IMG/VR virus record: IMGVR_UViG_3300025930_000007
Coordinates: 124,001-188,000 of that record
Source: a virus
Length of the DNA stretch: 64,000 bases
Reading direction: 5' to 3' (one strand)
Position 1 is the stretch's first letter, and every line of letters begins with the position of its first letter. A program made the position numbers and the translations under genes. Shown piece by piece: positions 55,909 to 63,609 of this stretch. Under the pieces are notes generated by a model. The model had not been told where the DNA came from. It worked only from the letters and a program-made list of their open reading frames with translations, and did not search any database.

Positions 55909-56174
55909 CGTATTCCCTTCTTTTTAGGCAGATTCTCTTCCGGAACGATGATCTGCACGGTCGTCAGGCCCTTGCCGGGAATGATCACGGGAACCCGGTT
56001 GACGAAGGCCAGATTCTCGAAGATGTCCAGCATGACTTCCTTCACGTCTTTCTTCTTCATGCCGCAATCAAGCATCTGGCCGATGCTGGCCTCGAGATTG
56101 ACCTGAGTTCGATACGTCAGGTCGAAGTCGCGCCTGAGATGGTAAGCCAGGTCTTCAGCGAAATTCCTTTTCAC
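55905..56174 (-). CDS. hypothetical protein, 89 aa
   Basis: GTG 56174 overlaps the upstream TGA (GTGA). Helical with a basic, hydrophobic C-terminal strand (VPVIIPGKGLTTVQIIVP). No motif. Confidence 0.55.
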   Translation of the reverse strand: MKRNFAEDLAYHLRRDFDLTYRTQVNLEASIGQMLDCGMKKKDVKEVMLDIFENLAFVNRVPVIIPGKGLTTVQIIVPEENLPKKKGIR

Positions 56175-56575
56175 TTCTTCGGTTCCTTGATGAACTTCTT
56201 GCAGCGTTCCGTGGGATGGACGGAGGGATAGCAGCCGCATTCATCGCACCAGAGGCTGCAGTCGAGCTTCTCGGGCTCGAAGATCTCGCTGTAGCCGCAC
56301 ATGGTGTAGCCAATCAGCCGGTAGAACTCGAGCATCTCCTCTTTGCAGTAGTTCCCGCTGCCGGCGCGCATCCAGATATCGTTCAGATCGTACTTCTTGC
56401 CTGCCGACACAGCATCGAGGAGATCCCGGACCACCCGATTCATCCGGAAGGCCGGCCGCGGGTGGCCATCTTCGTTCGGCTTGAGAATCAGTGGAAAGAC
56501 CTCACCGTTCACGGTGGCGGTCTCCTTGCTCAGCGGCGGCCGATTGTCCGGGTACCAGTCGATGTCCATGATCAT
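56171..56575 (-). CDS. hypothetical protein, 134 aa
   Basis: Pro-rich N-terminus, helices, then a C-terminal Cys cluster (CSLWCDECGCYPSVHPTERC). One or two zinc ions. ATGA overlap with upstream gene. Confidence 0.6.
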   Translation of the reverse strand: MIMDIDWYPDNRPPLSKETATVNGEVFPLILKPNEDGHPRPAFRMNRVVRDLLDAVSAGKKYDLNDIWMRAGSGNYCKEEMLEFYRLIGYTMCGYSEIFEPEKLDCSLWCDECGCYPSVHPTERCKKFIKEPKK

Positions 56576-57021
56576 TTCTCCTCAGGCCAGTCGACCTCGA
56601 AAACGAGTGCCGTCTGGACATGTCGAGGGAGCTCCTCGATGGATCGACGGATGAAGGTATGCTCCTGTTCGACATAGGCCTTGGGATCGACCTTCGGCGC
56701 CACGGAGATCGCGATCCGGACGGGCTCCCCGGGCTCCCATTTGACGGGTTCCATGCCCTGGAATACCCCTTTGCCGAAGGCCTCCAGGAGCAGCTTTTCG
56801 ATTTGCGGGCCGTATTCCTTCAGGATGACCTCCGGGTCGTCCTCCATCGTTCTGGCGATTTCTAGGGCCCTTTCTGCCGCTTTTTCGAGGGTTTCGCCGC
56901 CCCCCTCTCCGTGGGATAGGCCGGCGCCCACGACCAGGCACGTCCAGCCGTCCTTATCGCCCCAGAACTGGAAGTACCAGCCCTTGGCGCGGAGCTTCTC
57001 GACCTCATCCATCTGGTTCAT
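56572..57021 (-). CDS. hypothetical protein, 149 aa
   Basis: ATG 57021 (TGATG overlap). N-terminal strand-rich domain (GWYFQFWGDKDGWTCLVVG) with a following helix, then a charged region and a beta end. Similar opening fold to the HicB-like 50387 product, but no motif fixes a function. Confidence 0.55.
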   Translation of the reverse strand: MNQMDEVEKLRAKGWYFQFWGDKDGWTCLVVGAGLSHGEGGGETLEKAAERALEIARTMEDDPEVILKEYGPQIEKLLLEAFGKGVFQGMEPVKWEPGEPVRIAISVAPKVDPKAYVEQEHTFIRRSIEELPRHVQTALVFEVDWPEEK

Positions 57022-57296
57022 CAGGCCTTCTTTTTGGCGACTTTGAGCTGTTTGGCGGCTTCCTCGAGGACTGCCTGGATGGTCGCCCCGACGGCTTTCT
57101 TGAAGGACGTTCCGGGCGGATATGACCAGCAGCGCGAAGGATTCGGACAATCCCTTCCGACCAGGAAGACCCCCACTCCGGGGATGTCGATCGCGATGAA
57201 GGCGAGCTTCTCTTCGAACTCGAATTGCATGGCCGACGTGCCCGAGAGCGCCGCTCCCTTGTAGTCGAGACGGAGGGCCTTGGTCTTCGGTTTCAC
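57021..57296 (-). CDS. hypothetical protein, 91 aa
   Basis: GTG 57296 (GTGA overlap). Strand-rich (KLAFIAIDIPGVGVFLVG) with two Cys and a basic helix at the end (QAVLEEAAKQLKVAKKKA). Function unknown. Confidence 0.55.
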   Translation of the reverse strand: MKPKTKALRLDYKGAALSGTSAMQFEFEEKLAFIAIDIPGVGVFLVGRDCPNPSRCWSYPPGTSFKKAVGATIQAVLEEAAKQLKVAKKKA

Positions 57297-57478
57297 TTGG
57301 ACGCCTCCGGTTTTCCGAGATAAAGGCAGCGGCCTATGGCTGCGAACTGTGCCGCCAGGAGAAAAACGGCGATCGCCAAGACCCCGGGTGTCGCCGGCGT
57401 ATCTGTCGCGCGAACGAGAATCGTGTAGAAGAGAACGACCGGGATCCTCCCGACTAGGTCCAAGCTCTTGTAGTTCAT
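57293..57478 (-). CDS. two-helix membrane protein, 61 aa
   Basis: ATG 57478. Two hydrophobic helices (IPVVLFYTILVRA; LAIAVFLLAAQFAAIGRCL) with a short loop. Function unknown; holin-size but no proof. Confidence 0.6.
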   Translation of the reverse strand: MNYKSLDLVGRIPVVLFYTILVRATDTPATPGVLAIAVFLLAAQFAAIGRCLYLGKPEASK

Positions 57479-57642
57479 TTTAGTTCCCCGAGCATTTCGC
57501 TGAAGGCAGAGAGCCAGACGCTCGAGTTTGCGCTGAAGCCATCCTTCTTCGCGAGCGCCTGGGCCGATGCCATCGACTTTGCCACCCGGATGTACTCCTT
57601 GCACTTCTCCTTCAGATCCCGATTCTTCTCGCCGCGCTTCAC
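57475..57642 (-). CDS. basic helical mini-protein, 55 aa
   Basis: GTG 57642 overlaps the lipoprotein stop (GTGA). Lys-rich helix then a hydrophobic helix (SSVWLSAFSEML). Function unknown. Confidence 0.5.
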   Translation of the reverse strand: MKRGEKNRDLKEKCKEYIRVAKSMASAQALAKKDGFSANSSVWLSAFSEMLGELK

Positions 57643-57905
57643 TTGTCCTCCGATGCAGGGCAGATCTTTACGGAACGACCCATGGCGAGGCCTTCCTTGT
57701 CCTTCCGTGCGTCGATCACATGGAGCGGAGCCTCGACGCTGCAGGAAGAATGCGAGCCTCCACACTTCCGGCACGGATAGATCTTCGCGTCCTTCTGCGG
57801 CTTCTTGCAGTAATCGCACATCGGATAGACCGGCTTGGGCGGGGGAGGTGGCGGACTGCAAGCCGACAAACAGAGGATCGCCGCCATCGCGAGCAGTTTC
57901 TTCAT
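57639..57905 (-). CDS. small lipoprotein with zinc-ribbon Cys pairs
   Basis: An 88-aa protein with a lipoprotein signal peptide (MKKLLAMAAILCLSAC; lipobox LSAC, cleavage before C16), a Pro run, then CDYC, CRKCGGSHSSC. It should be exported and lipid-anchored on the periplasmic side or outer membrane. Phage lipoproteins of this size often exclude superinfecting phages; that is inference. Paired Cys outside the cytosol may be disulfides instead of zinc ligands. Confidence 0.75.
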   Translation of the reverse strand: MKKLLAMAAILCLSACSPPPPPPKPVYPMCDYCKKPQKDAKIYPCRKCGGSHSSCSVEAPLHVIDARKDKEGLAMGRSVKICPASEDK

Positions 57906-57906
57906 G

Positions 57907-58137
57907 CTACCCTTCCAATCCTTTCAAGGATTCATCGGCTTCGCGTTGCAAAAGCTCGATTTTGATATTCTGCAGGGCCTCTTCATCGGTCTTCGCTTCA
58001 CCCTGGACGAAACGGCCGGTCCTCATGTTCGTGAAGAGCCAGAAAGTGAAGGATTCTCCGTCCAGCCGGTAGTCGTTGTGGCAAGCGACCGTCCAGCCGT
58101 CATCGCGGAGCTTCTTCAACATCTCAGAGAGATTCAT
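57907..58137 (-). CDS. hypothetical protein, 76 aa
   Basis: Helix-strand-strand-helix by eye (ESFTFWLFTNMRTGRFVQG; DEEALQNIKIELLQREA). One base before the lipoprotein ATG region. No motif. Confidence 0.6.
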   Translation of the reverse strand: MNLSEMLKKLRDDGWTVACHNDYRLDGESFTFWLFTNMRTGRFVQGEAKTDEEALQNIKIELLQREADESLKGLEG

Positions 58138-58144
58138 GATGACC

Positions 58145-58345
58145 TCACGAGTTCAGATCGATCTGGCCCAGGACCTCCATCACGGCCGAGAGCTGCTTGG
58201 CGTCGTGGGCCGCGAGCGAATAGCTCTTCGCGGCGAAGTTCTTCGCCAACGACGCGTCGAGCTCCTCCGCGCGGGCCTTCAGATAGGCCACGGCGCCCTT
58301 CTTGTCTTCCTTCTGCTTTTCCGCCGACTGGATCTTCGATTCCAT
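58145..58345 (-). CDS. helical protein, 66 aa
   Basis: ATG 58345 follows GGAGAAG. Nearly all helix (AVAYLKARAEELDASLAKNF). Likely coiled coil or small scaffold. Confidence 0.55.
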   Translation of the reverse strand: MESKIQSAEKQKEDKKGAVAYLKARAEELDASLAKNFAAKSYSLAAHDAKQLSAVMEVLGQIDLNS

Positions 58346-58389
58346 GCGCGTTCTTCTCCAATAGAGACACGAAGCAGACATTTCCGCTC

Positions 58390-58812
58390 CTATGTCGCTT
58401 CCACGGTCTTGACTTTCATCATCTCGATGCGGTCCCAGGCCATCATGCAGAAGTTCGCGATGTCCACGAACTCCTTCTGGACATCCTCGGGCAGAGCGCG
58501 GCACTTCTGGTAATTGGAGAAGGCGACTTCCATTTCCCGGATCTCATCCCAGATCCGATCGACCAGGGCGGAAGGAAGGTCCTCCTTCCATCCATGCTTC
58601 CAGTCGTTCTGACGAAGGATCACTTCCATGGCCAGAGCGAACGCCATCACTTCCTTCCGAGGCACGATCTTCTTCTCCTTGGTTTCCGGAAGGTCTTTGG
58701 ACTGCATGTTCGAACAGTCCGCCGGCGTATGGCAGACTTCGCAGGCCCCATGAGACCGATGAAGGGTGATGGGCCATTCGTTTTTATTGGCGCAGAAGTC
58801 GCAGTAGAACAT
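58390..58812 (-). CDS. zinc-finger-like protein, 140 aa
   Basis: CDFC and CEVCHTPADC in the first 35 residues give a zinc site; helices follow. Overlaps the upstream gene (TGATG). No family recognised. Confidence 0.6.
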   Translation of the reverse strand: MFYCDFCANKNEWPITLHRSHGACEVCHTPADCSNMQSKDLPETKEKKIVPRKEVMAFALAMEVILRQNDWKHGWKEDLPSALVDRIWDEIREMEVAFSNYQKCRALPEDVQKEFVDIANFCMMAWDRIEMMKVKTVEAT

Positions 58813-59081
58813 CAGCTCTTCCTCAGCACGGTTTCATCCATCATGCAATGACCCGATTCACGGCAGCGTTCCAGGTCATACATCTGAGTCTTCACGTTCT
58901 GGCGGATGTTGCCGATCTTGGCGTAGTTCTGATTGAGGCCGCTGACGATCACGCTGATCTCGGCTTGAGCCTTCTCCATGAACTCAGCCGCGCGATACAG
59001 CAGAGTCTCGGCCTTCAGAACCCGCTTAGCTGCGGCTTTCTTTCTGCTCTCGTTGAGTTCATTCGCCATCATTTCTTTCAT
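58812..59081 (-). CDS. helical protein, 89 aa
   Basis: ATG 59081 after AGGGAGAACC; ATG 59129 in the same frame is a weaker alternative. Long helices (RRA/AEFMEKAQAEISVIVSG) with two Cys near the end. Confidence 0.55.
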   Translation of the reverse strand: MKEMMANELNESRKKAAAKRVLKAETLLYRAAEFMEKAQAEISVIVSGLNQNYAKIGNIRQNVKTQMYDLERCRESGHCMMDETVLRKS

Positions 59082-59176
59082 GGCCGGTTCTCCCTCTATC
59101 CGAAGATAATCTTTCCGAAAAGGCATCATGTCCTCTTCATGGCCCTGGCCGGTTCCTCCCCGGCGAGAACTGCTAT

Positions 59177-59281
59177 CTAACCCACGTCATTCTGCGGTAG
59201 TGGTCGGCCCTCAGCCGCAAGCGCGACTCGGCTTTCGACGAGCTTGCCATCTATCACCTGATCTCCGCGCCACAGGGCCAT
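59177..59281 (-). CDS. possible 34-aa mini-protein
   Basis: ATG 59281 after AGGTGTTC. MALWRGDQVIDGKLVESRVA then a Pro/Asp tail. Short and without supporting overlap, so uncertain. The 59082-59176 gap shows nothing else. Confidence 0.35.
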   Translation of the reverse strand: MALWRGDQVIDGKLVESRVALAAEGRPLPQNDVG

Positions 59282-59292
59282 GAAGAGAACAC

Positions 59293-59532
59293 CTATTTCT
59301 TTTCTGATGGACCGATATCCTCCTTCGTGCACCACCAGGTCTGTTCCAGGCCCGTCATCGGGACCGGCCGAAGGTCCTTTTTCATTTCCGACTGATCGGC
59401 CTTTGGATCCATGGCCAGTTGGACGACGACCAGGGCAAGCTTCTGCCCCTTTGAATCGGTGCCCTTCCAGACCCGACAGTAGCGGCCGTCGACCATCTGG
59501 AAATCGTCCGTGCTTTCTACGGTGACCTTCAC
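59293..59532 (-). CDS. hypothetical protein, 79 aa
   Basis: Strand-rich (VTVESTDDFQMVDGRYCRV; KLALVVVQLAMDP) with one later Cys. No motif recognised. Confidence 0.6.
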   Translation of the reverse strand: MKVTVESTDDFQMVDGRYCRVWKGTDSKGQKLALVVVQLAMDPKADQSEMKKDLRPVPMTGLEQTWWCTKEDIGPSEKK

Positions 59533-59535
59533 GCT

Positions 59536-60033
59536 CTACTCCTCCACGTGCCGGACGCAGCCGTCCTTGTCGGGCAGCCCCCACTTCCGCTTCTTGCAGA
59601 TCTCGAACTTTTCCCGGATTGCATCGCGGGAAGACACCTTCTTCCTATGGGCGAGGTGAAGAAGGAGCATGATGCAGTCCGCAATTTCGTGGGCGATCTG
59701 CTGATCGTTCGCATCATTGAGTTCCCGGAGCTCCTTCTCCAGATGAAGGAGCATCGTCTTGGGCGTCGACGTCGGGAACGTGATGTCGCTCCAGGAACCG
59801 ATCTCCGTCTGAAGGCCATCGAGGGCCTCCTTCTCGATGATCGGCATCGTCACCAGGACTCCGTCGTCCTTCATGTACCGGGCGACGTCCTGGGCCAGTT
59901 GAGCCTCGGCATCCGAGGTCGTGTTCACGATCGGATTCCGAAGATGGGCGACCTCATCATATTCCGAGGGCCGCTTGCTCAGCCACCAGGCATAGGCGGA
60001 ATCGATCAGATTGCTTTCACGCTGCGTCGTCAT
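59536..60033 (-). CDS. MazG/DUF550-like pyrophosphohydrolase
   Basis: A 165-aa protein; ATG 60033 overlaps the upstream stop. The C-terminal 80 residues have the MazG-like alpha-bundle layout: HLEKELRELN (ExxE), then QIAHEIADCIMLLLHL (ExxD) and the helix EKFEICKKRKWG seen at the end of DUF550 proteins. These hydrolyse nucleoside triphosphates to monophosphates, probably dATP/dGTP. The N-terminal 80 residues show no match. Confidence 0.75.
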   Translation of the reverse strand: MTTQRESNLIDSAYAWWLSKRPSEYDEVAHLRNPIVNTTSDAEAQLAQDVARYMKDDGVLVTMPIIEKEALDGLQTEIGSWSDITFPTSTPKTMLLHLEKELRELNDANDQQIAHEIADCIMLLLHLAHRKKVSSRDAIREKFEICKKRKWGLPDKDGCVRHVEE

Positions 60034-60302
60034 CAGTCCTTCCTTCCGACTTCCGTCCAGGTGCCGCCTGTCACGAGCCCTTCCGGCACGGTGGAGATCG
60101 GCGGCGCCGCCTTCTTCCTCTTGGCCGGCTTCTTCCGGACGAGCGGCTTGTTCGCGATCACGCAGAGGGAAGATCCCATGGAACGGTAGTACTCCCGGTT
60201 CTTCTTGGCCCAGCGCTCGCCTTCCGCCCGGGTCTCCGTCTTGTGGACCGTCCGGAGTGGACAATTCGCCAGTACCAGGAATTTTGCTTCAGGCTTTTTC
60301 AT
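60033..60302 (-). CDS. basic protein, 89 aa
   Basis: ATG 60302. Strands, then a helix (RAEGERWAKKNREYYRSMG) and a Lys/Arg/Pro tail (VRKKPAKRKKAAPP). May bind nucleic acid. TGATG overlap with the MazG-like gene. Confidence 0.55.
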   Translation of the reverse strand: MKKPEAKFLVLANCPLRTVHKTETRAEGERWAKKNREYYRSMGSSLCVIANKPLVRKKPAKRKKAAPPISTVPEGLVTGGTWTEVGRKD

Positions 60303-60724
60303 TTCGCTTTCGCTTTCTTCACCTTGAGAATGCCCTTGCCTTTGCAGGTCTTGCAGGTCGTCTGGAGGGCTGCGCCTCCTTCGTGCCAACCGCAGCCGTC
60401 GCAGTCGTCACAATACGCGTGCGTCGGTTCGGTCCGGCTGAGCAGCTCTCCCGTCTCCGCGAAGTGCTGGAGTTGGGGAAGAAGTTCGAGAACCAGCTTT
60501 CGGTCCAGATGCATCCGGGCGCTCTTGGTCGTGCCCTCCGGCACCACAACCGGAGTCCAGCCTTGGCCAGGGATTAGGATCTGCAGCTTCACCTCGTCGA
60601 TCCCCAGCCAGATGGCATCGGCCGTCGCGAGGCTGGACTTCTGGATGCTGCACTTGGCCCCGTACAGATCCGTGAACTCGCCGAGCAGGAATCCGCGGCG
60701 AGTCGGCTTCAGTTTCAGGCTCAT
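60299..60724 (-). CDS. hypothetical protein with DnaJ-type zinc motif, 141 aa
   Basis: ATG 60724 overlaps the upstream TGA. Beta-rich first 100 residues, then CDDCDGCGWHEGGAALQTTC and CKTCKGKG, a DnaJ-like zinc pair, and a basic tail. Confidence 0.65.
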   Translation of the reverse strand: MSLKLKPTRRGFLLGEFTDLYGAKCSIQKSSLATADAIWLGIDEVKLQILIPGQGWTPVVVPEGTTKSARMHLDRKLVLELLPQLQHFAETGELLSRTEPTHAYCDDCDGCGWHEGGAALQTTCKTCKGKGILKVKKAKAK

Positions 60725-60951
60725 GCCGTCTCCTTCACCAGCCGAAGAGGCTGCACCACAAGCTTGCGCTGATTGGCCGGGGTTCCCGCACCGGCCCAGA
60801 AGTACTCGCCGCCTTCGTTGAAGGCGTGGATGAAGCCGTTGTTGTCGCTGTATTCGGACTTGAAGCCGACGACGTCTCCGAATAGGAACGGTCCTGTTGG
60901 GCATTCCGCCAAGGTCGTCGGGTCGCCATCAGGAACGAGCTCGACTTTCAT
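60721..60951 (-). CDS. hypothetical protein, 76 aa
   Basis: Strand-rich with FLFGDVVGFKSEYSDNNG and WAGAGTPANQRKLVVQPL, a small beta barrel type. ATGA overlaps on both sides. Function unknown. Confidence 0.6.
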   Translation of the reverse strand: MKVELVPDGDPTTLAECPTGPFLFGDVVGFKSEYSDNNGFIHAFNEGGEYFWAGAGTPANQRKLVVQPLRLVKETA

Positions 60952-61037
60952 TTGGCCTCCACGCAGTTCGATTGATACCGCTGGTCACAGGCTTCCTTGT
61001 CCTTGCATTCCCAATGGCTGATCAGTAAATCTTTCAC
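60948..61037 (-). CDS. 29-aa Cys mini-protein
   Basis: GTG 61037 overlaps the upstream TGA (GTGA) and its own TGA overlaps the next ATG (ATGA). Three Cys (HWECKDKEACDQRYQSNC). The exact overlaps at both ends make a translated gene likely in spite of its length. Confidence 0.55.
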   Translation of the reverse strand: MKDLLISHWECKDKEACDQRYQSNCVEAK

Positions 61038-61366
61038 GAAGCAGATCCTTTCTTCCCAGCAACCGTCAGGCCTTCCGTGGCGATCTGCTTCTGGATCGCA
61101 AGGCCCAGCGCAATGTCTTTCCGACGCTGCATCTTGTCGCGCCCCTCGAAGTAGTAGGCCCGTGCGGCCGCGTAGATCGCTTCCAGGCGCAGGATGTACG
61201 GGCAGGTAACCGAATGCATCGCGAGCAATCCGCACTCGCCGCAAGGGCGCCGGTCCCGGACGACGGCATGGCAGGCCTCGCAGAGGCCGGACCAGACCGC
61301 GGGCTGTGGGCAGAGATTGCACCGCTCGCCACCATAGGCCCACTGCACCGTCTTGGGATCCTTCAT
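61034..61366 (-). CDS. Cys-rich protein, 110 aa
   Basis: ATG 61366 overlaps the upstream TGA. CNLCPQPAVWSGLCEACH and CGECGLLAMHSVTC, two treble-clef or ribbon sites, then a helical end. Function unknown. Confidence 0.65.
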   Translation of the reverse strand: MKDPKTVQWAYGGERCNLCPQPAVWSGLCEACHAVVRDRRPCGECGLLAMHSVTCPYILRLEAIYAAARAYYFEGRDKMQRRKDIALGLAIQKQIATEGLTVAGKKGSAS

Positions 61367-61992
61367 GAATCCACGATCTTCTTTCCTTCGATCGGACCGT
61401 ATTGGGCCAGCACCTTGTCGATCCAAGTCTGCGTCTTGGCCTTAGCCATGACGAGCTTGTGGCCGCTGCCGCTCTTCCCCACCACGCCCTCGAACGTCAC
61501 CTTGGGCGAGAGATCGTCCTTCCCCTCCCGGATCCGGTCGACGAAGCCGCGGGTCCAGTTGAAGCAGCCGAGGAAAGGTGCGATCCGAAGATGCTTGAAG
61601 TTGTCGAGGAACTCTTTGGGACCCAGGATGCCCTTCTTGTTGGGGCAGGCATCGAACAGAGTCAAGGTCTTTGGATCCTGGGGATCATGCTTTCCGGCAA
61701 AGGAATTCTTTCCCCAGAACTCCATGAACACGATCAGATGATCCCAGCGGTTCTTCTTGATGACCTCGTTCAGCTTCTCCTGCCAGAACTCGAGGAACAG
61801 CGGAATAGCCAAGCCGAAATCAGGATCGGTGTGATCGAACAGGCGATTGCGAGTGCCGAACTTGTGCCAGCCCTGCTTCCGGCTGTATTCGAAGCGCAGA
61901 TTGGAACCGTCGAGCTTGTCGAAGACGTAGGCAGCATCCATTTCGCGGAACTTCTGCCCGTTGCTGGATTGAATTGAAGGGTAAGGCTTCAC
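61363..61992 (-). CDS. RNA ligase, T4 Rnl-type
   Basis: A 209-aa protein from GTG 61992, seven bases after a -10 box (leaderless). Motif I is KLDGSN (K26), RNA-ligase motif Ia-like FGTRNRLF, motif III FMEFWGK (E91), motif IV FEGVVGK (E168) and motif V LVMAKAK (K184, K186). This is the covalent nucleotidyltransferase fold, and RNA ligase of the Rnl2 size class is most likely. It would seal RNA breaks, for example tRNA cleaved by host nucleases. Confidence 0.8.
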   Translation of the reverse strand: MKPYPSIQSSNGQKFREMDAAYVFDKLDGSNLRFEYSRKQGWHKFGTRNRLFDHTDPDFGLAIPLFLEFWQEKLNEVIKKNRWDHLIVFMEFWGKNSFAGKHDPQDPKTLTLFDACPNKKGILGPKEFLDNFKHLRIAPFLGCFNWTRGFVDRIREGKDDLSPKVTFEGVVGKSGSGHKLVMAKAKTQTWIDKVLAQYGPIEGKKIVDS

Positions 61993-61999
61993 GGGCCTA

Positions 62000-62028
62000 A
62001 TGGTAGACCGCGTTTACCTCTGGGTCAA
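62000..62028 (-). promoter_or_regulatory. promoter TTGACC-N17-TACCAT with GTAAACGCGG box, leaderless
   Basis: Minus strand: TTGACC (62028-62023), 17-base spacer containing GGTAAACGCGG, TACCAT (62005-62000), seven bases to GTG 61992. Confidence 0.7.
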
Positions 62029-62045
62029 GATAAAAATGACGCGAG

Positions 62046-62432
62046 CTACCAACCCATTTTCTCGCGCTGACGCTTGTTCAAGATGTCCTGCCAGGCGCTC
62101 GGAGGCATCCAGAAGACGATATGTACGCCGGCGTTGATGGACTCGAAGTTCACTTGATCCCATCCGTTGTGCTTTAGGACTCTCATCACCTTTTCCCAGT
62201 TCTTGTGTTCGTTTCTTACCGTGCTCCAAGGATCTTGAATCCAGCCGTATTCCGTCCCGACGATGACGACTCCAGGATCTGGATCATGCCAGCCTTGAGC
62301 GACACCATCATCCGACCAGGAGGGACGGACTGACTCCAGATATTCCTTGCGAGCGGGAGGTCCATAAACTTGAACAAACGCCTCGCGGACGGCATCCGCG
62401 AATTGATTGGCGATCTGGTCGATTTTGCTCAT
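62046..62432 (-). CDS. hypothetical protein, 128 aa
   Basis: Helix-rich N-terminus (IANQFADAVREAFVQVYG), then strands (PGVVIVGTEYGWIQD) and a Trp-rich end. No Cys. No motif recognised. The start has no strong ribosome site. Confidence 0.6.
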   Translation of the reverse strand: MSKIDQIANQFADAVREAFVQVYGPPARKEYLESVRPSWSDDGVAQGWHDPDPGVVIVGTEYGWIQDPWSTVRNEHKNWEKVMRVLKHNGWDQVNFESINAGVHIVFWMPPSAWQDILNKRQREKMGW

Positions 62433-62440
62433 TGTGTCCC

Positions 62441-63304
62441 TCAGGGACAGCAGAAGGCCGTGTTGTCGGGGATGTTCCCGTTCGCGAAGAAGATGCTATC
62501 GAAGGAGCCCTTCCCGTCGGCCTCATCGTTGTCCGTAATGATGATATCCATAACGGAAGGAGCTCCGGTGACAGGTCCAGGGACCAAAGGCGTGAGCGGG
62601 ACATTCACGCCGTCCAACGTCAGAGTAAGGTTGCCCAGGCCATCACCCTTTAAGATGACCGAGTGCGTCGCCCCTTGCGCCGGAGTCCATGTGAACGTAT
62701 CGAGAGTCGCCAGGTCTCCGGCAAAGCCAGTTCCATCACCCGTAAACTGGACGAGAGCCACCGCGTTACCGGCGCCGTTGAAAGCTCCGATGATATAGAC
62801 CTTGTTGAAGGTCGGGGTAAAGTTGACCTCGGTGAACTCAAACCTCAACGTCCACGTCCCCGCCGGAGTCAGGACGGATTTTCTGATCTCGCCCTGAGGG
62901 AGTCCGCTGAAGAGTGGACCGCTCCCGAGGTAGACCTTCTGGTCCGCGAAGACAACGGTGCCTGGTGGAGTTTCCACGCTCCAGCCGACGTTTCCCGTGG
63001 TAAAGCAATCGGCGAAGAGGTCGGCATTCACGCAGACAGGAGTAGGAGGCGGTGTCGGCGTAGGCGCAGGCGAAGGAGTAGGCGCAGGAGTCCCATTGTT
63101 TGCCCAAAGGCCAGAGGCCGGACCTCCGGTGGGCGAGAGACTCGGACGAGCCGTGGGCGTGGGTGCTGCCACGTTGAAGCAAACCATCTGAGGAGGCCGA
63201 TTAGGTTGCACGGGCGGCTTCACCGTGCATATGGCCTTCGGTGGTCGAACAACAGAGGGCGGCGCGGTCGGACGGGCAGGGCCCGGACGAGGCTTCCCCA
63301 TCAT
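62441..63304 (-). CDS. GPASGLW-box surface protein with laminin-G-like domain
   Basis: A 287-aa protein paralogous to the 26803-27723 product. Pro-rich N-terminus, GGPASGLW (60-67), PTPSPAPTPTPPPTP linker, CVNADLFADCF, then a jelly-roll (about 105-287) with FEFTEVNFTPTFNKVYIIG, HSVILKGDGLGNLTLTLDG and a final FCC. Cys spacing matches the paralogue, so disulfides or a metal site are conserved. Upstream gene stops overlap its start (TGATG). Confidence 0.75.
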   Translation of the reverse strand: MMGKPRPGPARPTAPPSVVRPPKAICTVKPPVQPNRPPQMVCFNVAAPTPTARPSLSPTGGPASGLWANNGTPAPTPSPAPTPTPPPTPVCVNADLFADCFTTGNVGWSVETPPGTVVFADQKVYLGSGPLFSGLPQGEIRKSVLTPAGTWTLRFEFTEVNFTPTFNKVYIIGAFNGAGNAVALVQFTGDGTGFAGDLATLDTFTWTPAQGATHSVILKGDGLGNLTLTLDGVNVPLTPLVPGPVTGAPSVMDIIITDNDEADGKGSFDSIFFANGNIPDNTAFCCP

Positions 63305-63606
63305 CAGGTCACCAGATCGATCATAACAACTTCGATATCGTCATCCAGCGGTCCCATGTCCGAACGCCAATCATCCCACTCGGAGATCGCATCCGTCCAC
63401 CGCTCTTCCTTGACTGCCTTGATGATGGAGCGAAGCTTGTCCGCATCATCCTCATCGAATCCGATCGAATCAAGGTCGGTTTGAGCCAGATATTCGATGC
63501 TCTTGGCCGCGGCTTGGTTCGCGACATGCTCGTTCAGGAACACGGTATAGTCCGTTTCCCTCGAGATGTCCTTGGAGATCAACAGCCATGCCTTATCAGC
63601 AGCCAT
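63304..63606 (-). CDS. hypothetical protein, 100 aa
   Basis: Acidic and helical (ADKLRSIIKAVKEERWTDAI) with an acidic C-terminus. No Cys. Overlaps the lectin-like gene start (TGATG), so may be its assembly partner by position. Confidence 0.55.
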   Translation of the reverse strand: MAADKAWLLISKDISRETDYTVFLNEHVANQAAAKSIEYLAQTDLDSIGFDEDDADKLRSIIKAVKEERWTDAISEWDDWRSDMGPLDDDIEVVMIDLVT

Positions 63607-63609
63607 TTT

